From ZC4RG42 sp036676355 (GTDB lineage: Bacteria; Pseudomonadota; Gammaproteobacteria; Burkholderiales; SG8-39), in assembly GCA_036676355.1 (NCBI GenBank), contig JAKFDA010000004.1, positions 1 through 63,755 of the forward strand: a DNA stretch of 63,755 nucleotides. The letters are read 5' to 3'. The stretch's first letter is position 1. Every line of letters begins with the position of its first letter. The position numbers and the translations under genes were made by a program. Shown piece after piece: positions 25,490 through 34,428 of the stretch. The notes beneath the pieces are model-generated. The model had not been told where the DNA came from and did no database searches. It saw nothing but the letters and a program-made list of their open reading frames with translations.

Positions 25490-26416
25490 TCAGGTGATCG
25501 GCACGAGGCCGTCAAGCGTGGCAAAACAGGTGTTGCGCGCGGTGGCGATGAAGTCCTGCACATAGGTCTGCTTCGCCATGTCGCGCGTGGTGGCGGCGTG
25601 CAATTCGCTCCAGAGACCTTTAGCGCCGATACGGCGCACCAGCACATACTCGTAGTCGACGTAGTTCTTGATCCCCCAGTTGGGCAGCGCGGCAATGCCG
25701 CGTCGGCTGGCCACGAGTTGCAGAATCGCAATGGTCAGTTCCGTGGTGCGGCGCTTGAATTTCACGCCCGCCGGCTTCAGCACTTGCCGGATGACATCGA
25801 TCCGGTCTTCCGGCACCGGATAGGTGATCAGCGTTTCATCGGCGAAATCCGCGGCCGTTACATGGCGGCGGCGCTTGAGCGGATGATCGGGCGGCAGCAC
25901 GGCAAGAATTTCGAAACGGAATAGCGGCTGATAGGCGACGCCCCGTCGCCTTGGCGTATCGGACACGATCACCACATCTGCGCGGTTCTGCGCCAGCAAC
26001 TGCAGTGGATCGCTGTGGAAACCCGATACAAGATCGAGTTCGATTTCCGGCCAGGCGGCGCGAAAGCCGTCCATCACCGGCATCAACCAGTCGAAACAGG
26101 TGTGGCATTCCAGCGCGATACGCAGCGCACCGGCGGGTCGCTCGGCAATGCGCAGGACATCGCGCTCGGCCGCCTGAACCTCGGTCAACACCGTTTTACC
26201 CAGCGCCGCGAGCCGTGCGCCGGCTTCGGTCAATTCGATCGTCGCGCCATTGCGCCGGACCAGCGGCATGCCGTAGCGCCCGCCCAGTACGCGCAACTGA
26301 TGGGAGACGGCCGACTGGGTCAGGTGAACCCGTTGCGCGGCGCGCGACACGCTGGCGGTTTCCGCCAGCGCGACCAGCATGCGCAAATGGCGCAGTTCAA
26401 GCAGGCGCTCGGTCAT
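25490..26416 (-). CDS. metR: LysR-family activator of methionine genes
   Basis: The 308-residue LysR-type regulator has the HTH LRMLVALAETASVSRAAQRV followed by HLTQSAVSHQLRVLGGRYG, then a ligand-binding domain. It is divergent from metE with about 110 bp between, the classical metR-metE arrangement; homocysteine is the usual co-effector. The start used is MTERLLELRHLRML at 26416; upstream codons in the frame run into the shared promoter. TGAA-N5-TTCA boxes lie next to the start codon and suggest autoregulation. Confidence 0.95.
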   Translation of the reverse strand: MTERLLELRHLRMLVALAETASVSRAAQRVHLTQSAVSHQLRVLGGRYGMPLVRRNGATIELTEAGARLAALGKTVLTEVQAAERDVLRIAERPAGALRIALECHTCFDWLMPVMDGFRAAWPEIELDLVSGFHSDPLQLLAQNRADVVIVSDTPRRRGVAYQPLFRFEILAVLPPDHPLKRRRHVTAADFADETLITYPVPEDRIDVIRQVLKPAGVKFKRRTTELTIAILQLVASRRGIAALPNWGIKNYVDYEYVLVRRIGAKGLWSELHAATTRDMAKQTYVQDFIATARNTCFATLDGLVPIT

Positions 26417-26419
26417 ATA

Positions 26420-26432
26420 TGAATTCCATTCA
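26420..26432. promoter_or_regulatory. Candidate MetR box
   Basis: The site has the form TGAA-TTCCA-TTCA, a perfect match to the known MetR consensus TGAA-N5-TTCA. It lies immediately upstream of metR and within 110 bp of metE. A degenerate second copy (TTCA-TTGGA-TTCA) is at 26450-26462, 30 bases closer to metE. Confidence 0.7.
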
Positions 26433-26525
26433 TGTAACGGGGACAAGCTTTCATTGGATTCATAAATCAGTTTGCCCGAACATTGTCTCCGGACGCAATC
26501 AGAACCGAACATCACGAGGACGATC

Positions 26526-28802
26526 ATGGCGATTTCTCATAACCTGGGCTTTCCGCGCATCGGCGCGCAGCGCGAATTGAAGTTCGCGCTGGAAGAGTAC
26601 TGGCGCGGTGCGATCGATGCGGCGCAGTTGCAGACGAGCGCAGCAGAACTGCGCAAGCGCCACTGGCTGCTGCAGCGCGAGCACGGCATCGAGTTAATTC
26701 CGGTCGGCGACTTCTCGCTCTACGACCATGTGCTCGACATGACGGTGCTGCTCGGCGCTACGCCGGAGCGGTTCGGCACGGAAGGCACGAGCGCTCTGGA
26801 GCGCTATTTCGCCATGGCGCGCGGAACGGCGACACAGCCGGCGCTGGAAATGACCAAGTGGTTCGATACGAACTATCACTATCTGGTGCCGGAGTTCAGC
26901 GCAACGACAGACTTCGCGCCGGATACACAAGCACTGCTCGCGCAAGTGCACGAGGCAACGGCGCTCGGCCTGCGCGCAAAGCCAGTGCTGGTCGGGCCGA
27001 TCACTTATTTATGGCTCGGCAAGGCGAAGCAGGGCGACTTCGATCGCCTGAGCCTGCTGCCGAATTTGTTGAATGCCTATCGCAAGCTGCTGGCGGATCT
27101 CGCCACCTCGGGCGTCGAATGGGTGCAACTGGATGAGCCGGCACTGGCGCTGGATCTGCCGGTGCAATGGCTCGATGCACTGAGCGACGCCTATGCGGAA
27201 TTGGCGACGGGCTCGCCGCTGCGACTGTTGCTCGCGACCTATTTCGGCGACGTATCGGCGCACGCGCGGCGTCTCAAGCGGCTGCCGGTCGCCGGACTGC
27301 ATCTCGATCTGTGCCGTGCGCCGACGCAACTGGGCGCGTTTCTGCACGATTATCCGTCCGACAAGGTGCTCTCGCTTGGCGTGATCGACGGCCGTAATGT
27401 TTGGCGCAGCGATTTGCGCGCCGTACTCGAGCAGATCGAGCCGGCACAACGCGCGGTCGGTGAACGCCTATGGATTGCACCGAGTTGTTCTCTGCTGCAC
27501 GTACCGGTCGATCTTGCGCAGGAGTCCACGCTGGACGCGGAGCTCAAACAATGGCTCGCGTTTGCGACGCAGAAGCTGGCGGAGGTGAACACGCTCACCG
27601 CCGGCGTGAACGAAGGCCTCGAACACATTGCCGCTACGCTGACGGACGCCACCGAGGCGCGCAAAGCGCGCGCGGCGTCCCGTCGTGTGCACGAACCCGA
27701 AGTCGAACGGCGCGTGCTGGCGATCGAGACGGCGAGTATTGGCCGCGCACCGTTTGCGCAGCGACAGCTGCTGCAGCGCAGCCGCTTCAAGCTGCCGAGC
27801 TTTCCGACCACGACGATCGGCTCTTTTCCGCAGACAGCGCAAATCCGCGGCGCACGTGCGGCATACAAGCGCGGCGAACTGGCGGAATCCGCCTACCTGG
27901 CGGCGATGCAGGCGCAAATCCGCGACGTCATTGCGCGGCAGGAAGCACTCGGCCTTGATGTACTGGTGCATGGCGAAGCCGAGCGCAACGACATGGTCGA
28001 ATACTTCGGCGAGCAACTGGCGGGCTATGCTTTCACCAGTCACGGCTGGGTGCAAAGCTACGGCTCGCGCTGCGCCAAACCTCCCATCATTTATGGCGAC
28101 GTGCATCGTCCGCGGCCGATGACCGTCGAGTGGACCCGTTATGCGCAGAGCCTGACCGCCAAGCCGGTGAAAGGCATGCTGACCGGACCGGTCACCATGC
28201 TGCAGTGGTCGTTCGTGCGCGACGACCTGCCGCGCGAGCAGATCGCGCTGCAACTTGCGCTGGCGATCCAGGACGAGGTGGTCGACCTCGAAAATGCGGG
28301 CGTGGCGATGATTCAGATCGACGAGCCGGCATTTCGCGAAGGGCTGCCGCTCAAGCGCGCGGAATGGCAACGTTACCTGACGTGGGCGGTGAAAGCGTTT
28401 CGCGTCGCAAGTGCGTGCCGGCACGACGACACGCAGATCCACACGCACATGTGCTATTCGGAGTTCAACGATATCCTGCCGTCCATCGCGGCGATGGACG
28501 CGGACGTGATCACCATCGAGACATCGCGCTCCGATATGGAACTGTTGAGCGGCTTCGGCGAGTTCCATTATCCCAACGAGATCGGTCCGGGGGTGTATGA
28601 CATCCATTCGCCGCGCGTGCCGGATTGGCGGGATATGGAGCGGCTGCTCATCAAGGCCTGCGAGGTCATCGATGCGGATCGCCTATGGGTCAACCCGGAT
28701 TGCGGACTCAAGACGCGCGGATGGCCGGAAACCGAGGACGCGCTGCGCAACATGGTTGCGGCCGCACGCAGCGTGCGTATGCGCATGAAGGCAGCGGCAT
28801 AA
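26526..28802 (+). CDS. metE: Cobalamin-independent methionine synthase
   Basis: The 758-residue enzyme transfers a methyl group from methyltetrahydropteroyl-triglutamate to homocysteine. N-terminal: LGFPRIGAQRELKFALEEYW. C-terminal catalytic domain: FPTTTIGSFPQTAQIR, MLTGPVTMLQWSFVRDD, the zinc His/Cys in THMCYSEFNDI, IETSRSDMELL and WVNPDCGLKTRGW with the zinc Cys. Length is normal. It is divergent from metR and has MetR boxes in the shared promoter. A strong terminator follows. Confidence 0.98.
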   Translation: MAISHNLGFPRIGAQRELKFALEEYWRGAIDAAQLQTSAAELRKRHWLLQREHGIELIPVGDFSLYDHVLDMTVLLGATPERFGTEGTSALERYFAMARGTATQPALEMTKWFDTNYHYLVPEFSATTDFAPDTQALLAQVHEATALGLRAKPVLVGPITYLWLGKAKQGDFDRLSLLPNLLNAYRKLLADLATSGVEWVQLDEPALALDLPVQWLDALSDAYAELATGSPLRLLLATYFGDVSAHARRLKRLPVAGLHLDLCRAPTQLGAFLHDYPSDKVLSLGVIDGRNVWRSDLRAVLEQIEPAQRAVGERLWIAPSCSLLHVPVDLAQESTLDAELKQWLAFATQKLAEVNTLTAGVNEGLEHIAATLTDATEARKARAASRRVHEPEVERRVLAIETASIGRAPFAQRQLLQRSRFKLPSFPTTTIGSFPQTAQIRGARAAYKRGELAESAYLAAMQAQIRDVIARQEALGLDVLVHGEAERNDMVEYFGEQLAGYAFTSHGWVQSYGSRCAKPPIIYGDVHRPRPMTVEWTRYAQSLTAKPVKGMLTGPVTMLQWSFVRDDLPREQIALQLALAIQDEVVDLENAGVAMIQIDEPAFREGLPLKRAEWQRYLTWAVKAFRVASACRHDDTQIHTHMCYSEFNDILPSIAAMDADVITIETSRSDMELLSGFGEFHYPNEIGPGVYDIHSPRVPDWRDMERLLIKACEVIDADRLWVNPDCGLKTRGWPETEDALRNMVAAARSVRMRMKAAA

Positions 28803-28825
28803 GGCTGCAAAACCTGACGAGTGGT

Positions 28826-28857
28826 GCGAAAGGGCGGCGCGAGCCGCCCTTTCGCAT
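28826..28857 (+). terminator. Terminator after metE
   Basis: TGCGAAAGGGCGGC and GCCGCCCTTTCGCA form a perfect 14-bp hairpin around a GCGA loop, 24 bases after the metE stop. There is no T-run longer than three, so efficiency on the plus strand is uncertain. Confidence 0.8.
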
Positions 28858-28935
28858 AGCGCGCCGGTTATGTTGCAAATCCGCTCATCGAAATCCCGCA
28901 CGCTCCTTGCTTCATGCTCTTCACGGAGGTGCGGC

Positions 28936-29244
28936 ATGGAACATCTGGTGCAGATTCTGATGCCCCTGCAGGACCGCGAGGGGCAGGCTTTTCCGCAAGC
29001 CGTGCTCGATGAAATGCGGCGTGATCTGGCGGCGCATTTCAGCGGCGTGGCCGTGCATTTACGCGCGCCCGCTCCGAACGTTCCGACAGCGCCGGAAGCT
29101 TACCGTCGCACCGATATGTTGGTTTTCGAGGTGATGTGCGAGCGTCTCGACCGTTGCTGGTGGCACGACTATCGGCGACATCTCGAATCACGTTTTGGTC
29201 AGCAGGAAGTCGTTGTGCGCGCTGTGCCGGTGGAAAAACTCTAG
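28936..29244 (+). CDS. Hypothetical protein
   Basis: The 102-residue soluble protein has no recognised family. It reads LVQILMPLQDREGQAFPQAV at the start, then AHFSGVAVHLRAPAPNVP and WWHDYRRHLESRFGQQEVVV; the alternating pattern suggests a ferredoxin-like alpha-beta fold. A good GGAGGT lies just before the ATG, supporting expression. It stands alone between the metE terminator and the hsp20-lon heat-shock unit. Confidence 0.65.
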   Translation: MEHLVQILMPLQDREGQAFPQAVLDEMRRDLAAHFSGVAVHLRAPAPNVPTAPEAYRRTDMLVFEVMCERLDRCWWHDYRRHLESRFGQQEVVVRAVPVEKL

Positions 29245-29310
29245 CGCCCGTGGTTCGGCGGTTCCGTCACGGCGAGATTCTCCTTCCGTAAAATTTCCAC
29301 CGCCGTCCGG

Positions 29311-29339
29311 CTTGATTAGTCGGGCGGTGCCGCCATGTA
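29311..29339 (+). promoter_or_regulatory. Candidate sigma-32 heat-shock promoter
   Basis: CTTGATT (29311-29317), a 13-bp spacer and CGCCATGTA (29331-29339) fit the RpoH consensus CTTGAAA-N13-CCCCATNTA with three mismatches. The site is 39 bases upstream of the hsp20 start, in front of the hsp20-lon pair, both typical RpoH targets. Confidence 0.65.
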
Positions 29340-29378
29340 TCACCCACAAGCCCGGCGCTTGCCGGATCGGAGCCACGT

Positions 29379-29786
29379 ATGCAATCCCGACAAACAGCGC
29401 GAGGCATGTGGGCCGAAGCCCTGGATCTGCTCGACCGGGCCGATCGCCTGCATCGTCAGTTTTTTCATCTGGGCCGCCGACAGGCCGGGCCGCCATGCTG
29501 GGAGCCGCCTGTCGACGTGTACGAGTCGCACGATGAAATCTGGCTTTACTACGCGCTGCCGGGGGTGGGCGCCGAGCGCGTGAAAGTGCAACTCGACGGC
29601 GCGACGCTGGTCGTTCATGGTGAGCGGCCGTTGCCCGCGCATGCGCGGCATGCTTCGATTCGTCGCCTGGAGATTCCCTATGGCCCGTTCGAGCGGCGCA
29701 TGCCGCTGCCGGCCGGGCGTTATGAATTGCTGGAACGTCAATTGGATAGCGGCTGTCTGGTCATCGGCTTGCGGCGTGTCGGTTGA
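29379..29786 (+). CDS. Small heat-shock protein, Hsp20 family
   Basis: The 135-residue alpha-crystallin-type holdase has WEPPVDVYESHDEIWLYYAL, then PGVGAERVKVQLDGATLVVHGER and IPYGPFERRMPLPAG, the beta-sandwich core. The terminal IxI-type motif is replaced by LVIGLRRVG. It binds unfolding proteins and keeps them refoldable. lon starts 43 bases downstream, so damaged proteins held by Hsp20 could be passed to Lon; the joint heat-shock promoter supports co-regulation. Confidence 0.93.
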   Translation: MQSRQTARGMWAEALDLLDRADRLHRQFFHLGRRQAGPPCWEPPVDVYESHDEIWLYYALPGVGAERVKVQLDGATLVVHGERPLPAHARHASIRRLEIPYGPFERRMPLPAGRYELLERQLDSGCLVIGLRRVG

Positions 29787-29828
29787 TGAATGTTCGAACG
29801 GCAAAAAAGCTCCCTTGAGGAAAAAGGC

Positions 29829-32237
29829 ATGACGAGACTCGATCAAGTGAATCCCGCGGACGAGCCGCGCTCCGAGGCGGAAGCGCCGACTCGTGCGTCG
29901 GACGAAACCGAGTGGACGCTGCCCGAGGACGCATTGGTGCTCGTGCCGGTGCGCAACATGGTGCTGTTCCCCGGCATGATCCTGCCGGTCACCATCGGGC
30001 GCGATCTGTCGATCGCCGCGGCGCAGGCCGCGGTCAAGGCCGAACGCCCCATCGGATTGCTGTTGCAGCGCGACGGTACAGTCGAAACGCCGGGCGCCGA
30101 TGATCTGCATTCCGTCGGCACGGTCGCGCAGATCGTGCGTTACATCACCACCGCCGATGGCGCGCATCACATGGTGTGCCAGGGCGAAGAGCGCTTTCGC
30201 ATCATCGAATTTCTGCCCGATCTGCCTTATCTCGCGGCGCGGGTGGAGCGGTTGCCCGTCGAGGAAGACAAGTCGCCGGAAATCGAAGCGCGCCTGCTGC
30301 AATTGCGCGAACGCGCTGCCGCGGCGTTGCAACTGTTGCCGCAGACGCCGAACGAACTGGTGCAGGCGGTGCAGGCATTCGGCTCGGCCGGCGCGCTGGC
30401 CGATCTCGTGGCCGGTTTTCTCGACATCGAAGCGGCCGAGAAGCAGGCCATTCTCGAAACGCTCGATGTCGCGACGCGCGTGGACCGTGTGCTGCAAGTG
30501 CTCGGTCAGCGCATCGAAGTATTGCGTCTCTCGCGCGAAATCGACGAACGAACCAAAGCCAGCATGGACGAGCGCCAGCGCGAGTTCCTGCTGCGCGAGC
30601 AGATGAAGCAGATTCAGCAGCAGCTCGGCGAAGACGCGGATGTGGGCGTCGAGCTGAAGGATCTGGCCGAGTCTATCGCCAAAGCCGGCATGCCGGAAGA
30701 AATCGAGGCGCAGGCGAAGAAGGAGTTGAAGCGGCTGGAGCGGATGTCCGAAGCGTCATCGGAGTACTCCATTGCGCGCACTTATCTCGACTGGCTGGTC
30801 GATCTGCCGTGGCGCGAGCCGGAAGCGCAGAGCATCGATATCGTCGAAGCGCGCCGCATTCTCGACGAGGACCATTACGGCCTGGAGAAAATCAAACGGC
30901 GGATCATCGAATTTCTCGCCGTGCGCAAGCTGAATCCGCGCGGCCACGCGCCGATCCTCTGCTTCGTCGGGCCGCCCGGCGTGGGAAAGACTTCGCTGGG
31001 GCAAAGCATTGCGCGCGCGCTGCATCGGAAATTCGTACGGGTGTCGCTCGGCGGCGTGCACGACGAGGCGGAAATCCGCGGCCATCGACGCACCTATATC
31101 GGCGCATTGCCGGGCAACATCATTCAGGCGATCAAGAAAGCGGGAACGCGCGATTGCGTCATGATGCTCGATGAAATCGACAAGATCGGGCAGGGCTTCC
31201 ACGGCGACCCGAACGCCGCGTTGCTGGAGGTGCTCGACCCGGAGCAGAACCACACCTTCCGCGACAACTATCTTGCCGTGCCGTACGACCTGTCGCGCGT
31301 CGTGTTCATCACCACTGCGAACGTGCTCGACAGCATCCCCGGACCGCTGCGCGACCGCATGGAAATCATTCATCTGCCCGGTTACACCGCAGAGGAAAAA
31401 CTGGAGATCGCGCGGCGCTACCTGGTGCGTCGGCAGTTGGAGGCCAACGGTCTGCATGTCGATCAGGTGCAGTTGGGCGATGCCGTGCTGGCCGGCATCA
31501 TCAGCGACTACACGCGTGAAGCCGGCGTGCGCAATCTCGAGCGCGAAATCGGGAGCGTGCTACGTAATGTCGCGGTGCGCATCGCCGAAGGGCAGTCCGC
31601 GCCGATACGTGTGGACGCGGGCGACCTGGAAGAGATCCTCGGTCCGGCGCGTTTCGAAAGCGAAGTCGCACAACGCACCGGGGTGCCCGGTGTCGTGACC
31701 GGACTTGCGTGGACGCCGGTGGGCGGCGATATCCTGTTCATCGAGGCGAGTCGCATGCCCGGCAGCGGCAAGCTGATTCTTACCGGACAACTCGGCGACG
31801 TAATGAAGGAAAGTGCGCAAGCGGCGCTGACCCTGGTGAAGTCGCGTGCGGAGCCGCTTGGTCTCGATCCCGCCGCATTCGACAAAAGCGACGTGCACAT
31901 CCATGTCCCGGCCGGCGCCATTCAGAAGGATGGGCCGAGTGCGGGCGTGGCGATGTTCATGGCGTTGATGTCACTCTATGGCGAACGCGCGGTGCCGGTC
32001 GATATGGCGATGACCGGTGAAATCAGTCTGCGCGGGCTGGTACTGCCGGTCGGCGGCATCAAGGAAAAGGTGCTGGCCGCGATGCGCGCCGGTATCAATA
32101 CCGTGATGCTGCCGGCGCGCAACCGTAAGGATTTCGTCGATATACCGGACAGCGCCAAACAGCGCATGCGCTTCGTCTGGCTCGAAACCGTGGATGATGC
32201 GCTGCGAGCAGCACAGGAGGAAGGCGGTATTTCATAA
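29829..32237 (+). CDS. lon: ATP-dependent Lon protease
   Basis: The 802-residue cytoplasmic AAA+ protease degrades misfolded and regulatory proteins. N-terminal substrate-binding domain: VLVPVRNMVLFPGMILPVTI. Walker A: CFVGPPGVGKTSLGQSIARA. Walker B: DCVMMLDEIDKIG. Protease domain: HVPAGAIQKDGPSAGVAMFM with the catalytic Ser, and GGIKEKVLAAMRAG with the catalytic Lys. Length is normal. ATG 29829 is preferred because AGGAAAAAGGC precedes it; an in-frame ATG at 29790 would add 13 residues. It is in an operon with hsp20. Confidence 0.97.
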   Translation: MTRLDQVNPADEPRSEAEAPTRASDETEWTLPEDALVLVPVRNMVLFPGMILPVTIGRDLSIAAAQAAVKAERPIGLLLQRDGTVETPGADDLHSVGTVAQIVRYITTADGAHHMVCQGEERFRIIEFLPDLPYLAARVERLPVEEDKSPEIEARLLQLRERAAAALQLLPQTPNELVQAVQAFGSAGALADLVAGFLDIEAAEKQAILETLDVATRVDRVLQVLGQRIEVLRLSREIDERTKASMDERQREFLLREQMKQIQQQLGEDADVGVELKDLAESIAKAGMPEEIEAQAKKELKRLERMSEASSEYSIARTYLDWLVDLPWREPEAQSIDIVEARRILDEDHYGLEKIKRRIIEFLAVRKLNPRGHAPILCFVGPPGVGKTSLGQSIARALHRKFVRVSLGGVHDEAEIRGHRRTYIGALPGNIIQAIKKAGTRDCVMMLDEIDKIGQGFHGDPNAALLEVLDPEQNHTFRDNYLAVPYDLSRVVFITTANVLDSIPGPLRDRMEIIHLPGYTAEEKLEIARRYLVRRQLEANGLHVDQVQLGDAVLAGIISDYTREAGVRNLEREIGSVLRNVAVRIAEGQSAPIRVDAGDLEEILGPARFESEVAQRTGVPGVVTGLAWTPVGGDILFIEASRMPGSGKLILTGQLGDVMKESAQAALTLVKSRAEPLGLDPAAFDKSDVHIHVPAGAIQKDGPSAGVAMFMALMSLYGERAVPVDMAMTGEISLRGLVLPVGGIKEKVLAAMRAGINTVMLPARNRKDFVDIPDSAKQRMRFVWLETVDDALRAAQEEGGIS

Positions 32238-32311
32238 CGTTGCCGGTTGACGGAACCGGCACGCATACGGGCGTCCCGAAATCGCCACATAACTGTATGG
32301 AGGTAACGAGC

Positions 32312-32743
32312 ATGAGTTCCTTGCTTCGACGTCTGGCGCTAGCGGTTGTGTTGGTTTGGTTTGCAACCCATGCGCATGCGCAAACGCAGGTGGCGACACC
32401 CACGCCCTATGTGACCGGCGGCATCGGCCTGGATGAGCGCGAGGCCTTGCTGAACGAAGCGAAAACCGAGGGCTACAACCTCAAGGTGGTCACTGCGGCA
32501 AGCGCTGGGCCCTACCTGGCGAACATTTCGATACGCGTCGAAGATCGCAAGGGTGCGACAGTGCTCGAAGGAGCGATGGATGGTCCATGGCTCTTCGCCA
32601 AACTTCCGTCCGGGCAGTACACGGTGAGCGCGAGCGATGGTCAGCAGACGCAGAAACGCACGGTGCAGGTATCCGACAAGGGTATGCGGGAAGTGATTTT
32701 TCGCTGGAAGCGGTCCGATAACGTGCAGGGTATCGAATGGTAG
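32312..32743 (+). CDS. Exported protein with carboxypeptidase-regulatory-like fold
   Basis: The 143-residue protein has a clear signal peptide (LLRRLALAVVLVWFATHAHA, cleaved before Q). The mature part includes NISIRVEDRKGATVLEGAMD, PWLFAKLPSGQYTVSASD and QKRTVQVSDKGMREVIF, typical of an Ig-like carboxypeptidase-regulatory domain. GGAGGT is 12 bases before the ATG. It is probably periplasmic; its ligand or role is unknown. It follows lon by 74 bp and converges on the beta-CASP nuclease gene. Confidence 0.75.
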   Translation: MSSLLRRLALAVVLVWFATHAHAQTQVATPTPYVTGGIGLDEREALLNEAKTEGYNLKVVTAASAGPYLANISIRVEDRKGATVLEGAMDGPWLFAKLPSGQYTVSASDGQQTQKRTVQVSDKGMREVIFRWKRSDNVQGIEW

Positions 32744-32806
32744 AGCCAGTCTGGAATCGAGTGGGTGGAACAGTTCGTCACGCTCGCTAAAGCGGGAGCG
32801 CTGTTA

Positions 32807-34231
32807 TCAACCCCGATCAAGTTCCGCTACCGTGCCCTGTGTCGGCACGATGACGTTCCAGTCCAGTCGTTCGCGTACCGCATCAGCGAAGGACGTCGCG
32901 ATCTCCTGCTCGCCGTGCACGACGAAGCACTGTTGCGGCGGGCGTTTGAAACCGCTCAGCCAGTGCAGCAGCGCGGTGCGATCGGCGTGCGCGGACAAAC
33001 CGCCCAACGTATAGATCCGTGCGCGGACCGGCACATCCTCCTGGAAGATGCGGACGCTGCGCATGCCGTCGACGATCTTGCGGCCGAGCGTCCCGCTGGC
33101 CTGATAGCCCGTGAACAGAATCGCACATTCGGGCCGTGAAAGGTTCTGCATCAGATGATGCTTGATGCGCCCCGCATTGCACATGCCGCTCGCCGCGATG
33201 ATGATGGCGCCGGAACGGATGCTGTTGAGCGCCTTGGAGTCCTCGACCGATTCGGTGAAACGGATCTGCAGTGGTAGTTCGCCCTTGAGCGCGGCGCCGA
33301 ATAGACGGCGCGCCTGTTCGTCCAGCAGATTGGCGTGCTGCAGCGTCAACTGCGTGGCGGCCGTCGCAAGCGGCGAGTCGACGAACACCTGCAGGTTTGG
33401 CAGGCGTCCGCTTTGCGCCAGATCGGCGAGCAGTACCAGCAGATCCTGCGTTCGCCCCAATGCGAAAGCGGGCACGATAACGTTACCGGCGGTGCGGCTC
33501 TCGAACGTGGTTTCGATCGCCTCCACCAGTTCTTCGATGGTCGCTTGCAGCGGGCGATGATTGCGGTTGCCATAAGTGGATTCGACCAGCAGCACGTCGG
33601 CCTCATCGATCAGCGTAGGGTCGCGCACGACGGGTCGCGCCGGCTGGCCCAGATCGCCGGAGAAGACGATTTTCTTTTTGGCGCCGGCGTGCGTCAGCCA
33701 CACCTCGATAATGGCTGAGCCGAGAATGTGACCCGCGTCGCGCAAGCGGATATCGACGTCGGCGTGCGGTTTGAACACGGTGTCGTAGTCCAGGCCATAC
33801 AGGTGGCTGGCGCAGGCTTCGGCCTGGGCCACGGTATACAGCGGTGCGACGTCGCGCACGGGCAACGCGCCGTGTCCGCGTCTTGCGCGGCGTCGCGCGG
33901 TTTCCCACACGGCTTCCTTTTCGTGGATGTGCGCGCTGTCCTTCAACATGGTGGGAAGCAGGGCGGCGGTCGCGATGCTGGTATAGACCGGGCCGCGGTA
34001 GCCGAAATTGATCAGGCGCGGCAGCAGGCCGGAATGATCGAGGTGCGCATGGGTGAGCAGGACGAAATCCAGCTCGCGCACATCGAAGTTCAATGCGGCG
34101 AGATTCTTACGGTCGGCATCACGATCGCCCTGGAACATGCCGCAGTCGACCAGGAAGCGGCATGAACCGGTTTCGACCAGATAAGACGAACCGGTGACTT
34201 CGCCGGCCGCGCCAAGGAAGCTGAGTTTCAC
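32807..34231 (-). CDS. MBL-fold beta-CASP ribonuclease
   Basis: The 474-residue protein belongs to the RNA-processing beta-CASP group. Motifs in order: LVDCGMFQG, LLTHAHLDHSGLLPRLINFG (HxHxDH), GHILGSAIIEVWL, VESTYGNRNH (motif A), IIIAASGMCNAGRIKHHL and the C-terminal GLSAHADRTALLHWL. No KH domain is present. In bacteria such proteins are predicted endo- or exoribonucleases. It is preceded on the same strand by the candidate small RNA at 34294-34393, about 60 bp upstream of its start. Confidence 0.93.
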   Translation of the reverse strand: MKLSFLGAAGEVTGSSYLVETGSCRFLVDCGMFQGDRDADRKNLAALNFDVRELDFVLLTHAHLDHSGLLPRLINFGYRGPVYTSIATAALLPTMLKDSAHIHEKEAVWETARRRARRGHGALPVRDVAPLYTVAQAEACASHLYGLDYDTVFKPHADVDIRLRDAGHILGSAIIEVWLTHAGAKKKIVFSGDLGQPARPVVRDPTLIDEADVLLVESTYGNRNHRPLQATIEELVEAIETTFESRTAGNVIVPAFALGRTQDLLVLLADLAQSGRLPNLQVFVDSPLATAATQLTLQHANLLDEQARRLFGAALKGELPLQIRFTESVEDSKALNSIRSGAIIIAASGMCNAGRIKHHLMQNLSRPECAILFTGYQASGTLGRKIVDGMRSVRIFQEDVPVRARIYTLGGLSAHADRTALLHWLSGFKRPPQQCFVVHGEQEIATSFADAVRERLDWNVIVPTQGTVAELDRG

Positions 34232-34293
34232 ATCGTGCGATCTGAACAGAGACCGGCCGATTGTACGCGGCCGTCATCGATCGAAAACCGCGC

Positions 34294-34393
34294 AAAAAAA
34301 AAGCGGCCCGCGAGGGGGCCGCTACAGGGAGGAAGAGCGGGTGAGCGCCCTTTCGGAGGTAACCTCGTCCGCGGGAACGTATGCGTTCAAGGC
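34294..34393 (-). ncRNA. Candidate small RNA with own promoter and terminator
   Basis: On the minus strand a TTGAAT -35 (34423-34428), a 17-bp spacer and a TATAGT -10 (34400-34405) predict a start near 34393. About 100 nt downstream a GC-rich hairpin (AGCGGCCC/GGGCCGCT, 34302-34323) ends in nine T. The body contains GAACG-CATA-CGTTC (34375-34388) and a GAGGT/ACCTC repeat (34356-34366). No ORF or ribosome-binding site fits. It could be an abundant sRNA, for example related to the betaproteobacterial toxic small RNA family, but I cannot confirm that. Confidence 0.6.
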
Positions 34394-34399
34394 CCTTGC

Positions 34400-34428
34400 A
34401 CTATAAGGGAAGCCGGCCGCCAATTCAA
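34400..34428 (-). promoter_or_regulatory. Sigma-70 promoter of the candidate small RNA
   Basis: TTGAAT and TATAGT with exactly 17 bp between them, on the minus strand. Only the candidate small RNA and, if the terminator is read through, the beta-CASP nuclease gene lie downstream. Confidence 0.6.

Noticed and set aside
27468..28607. 379-codon minus-strand frame inside metE
   Set aside because: Shadow of metE; no ribosome-binding site or family.
29340..30497. 385-codon minus-strand frame across hsp20 and lon
   Set aside because: Antisense to two well-supported genes with conserved motifs.
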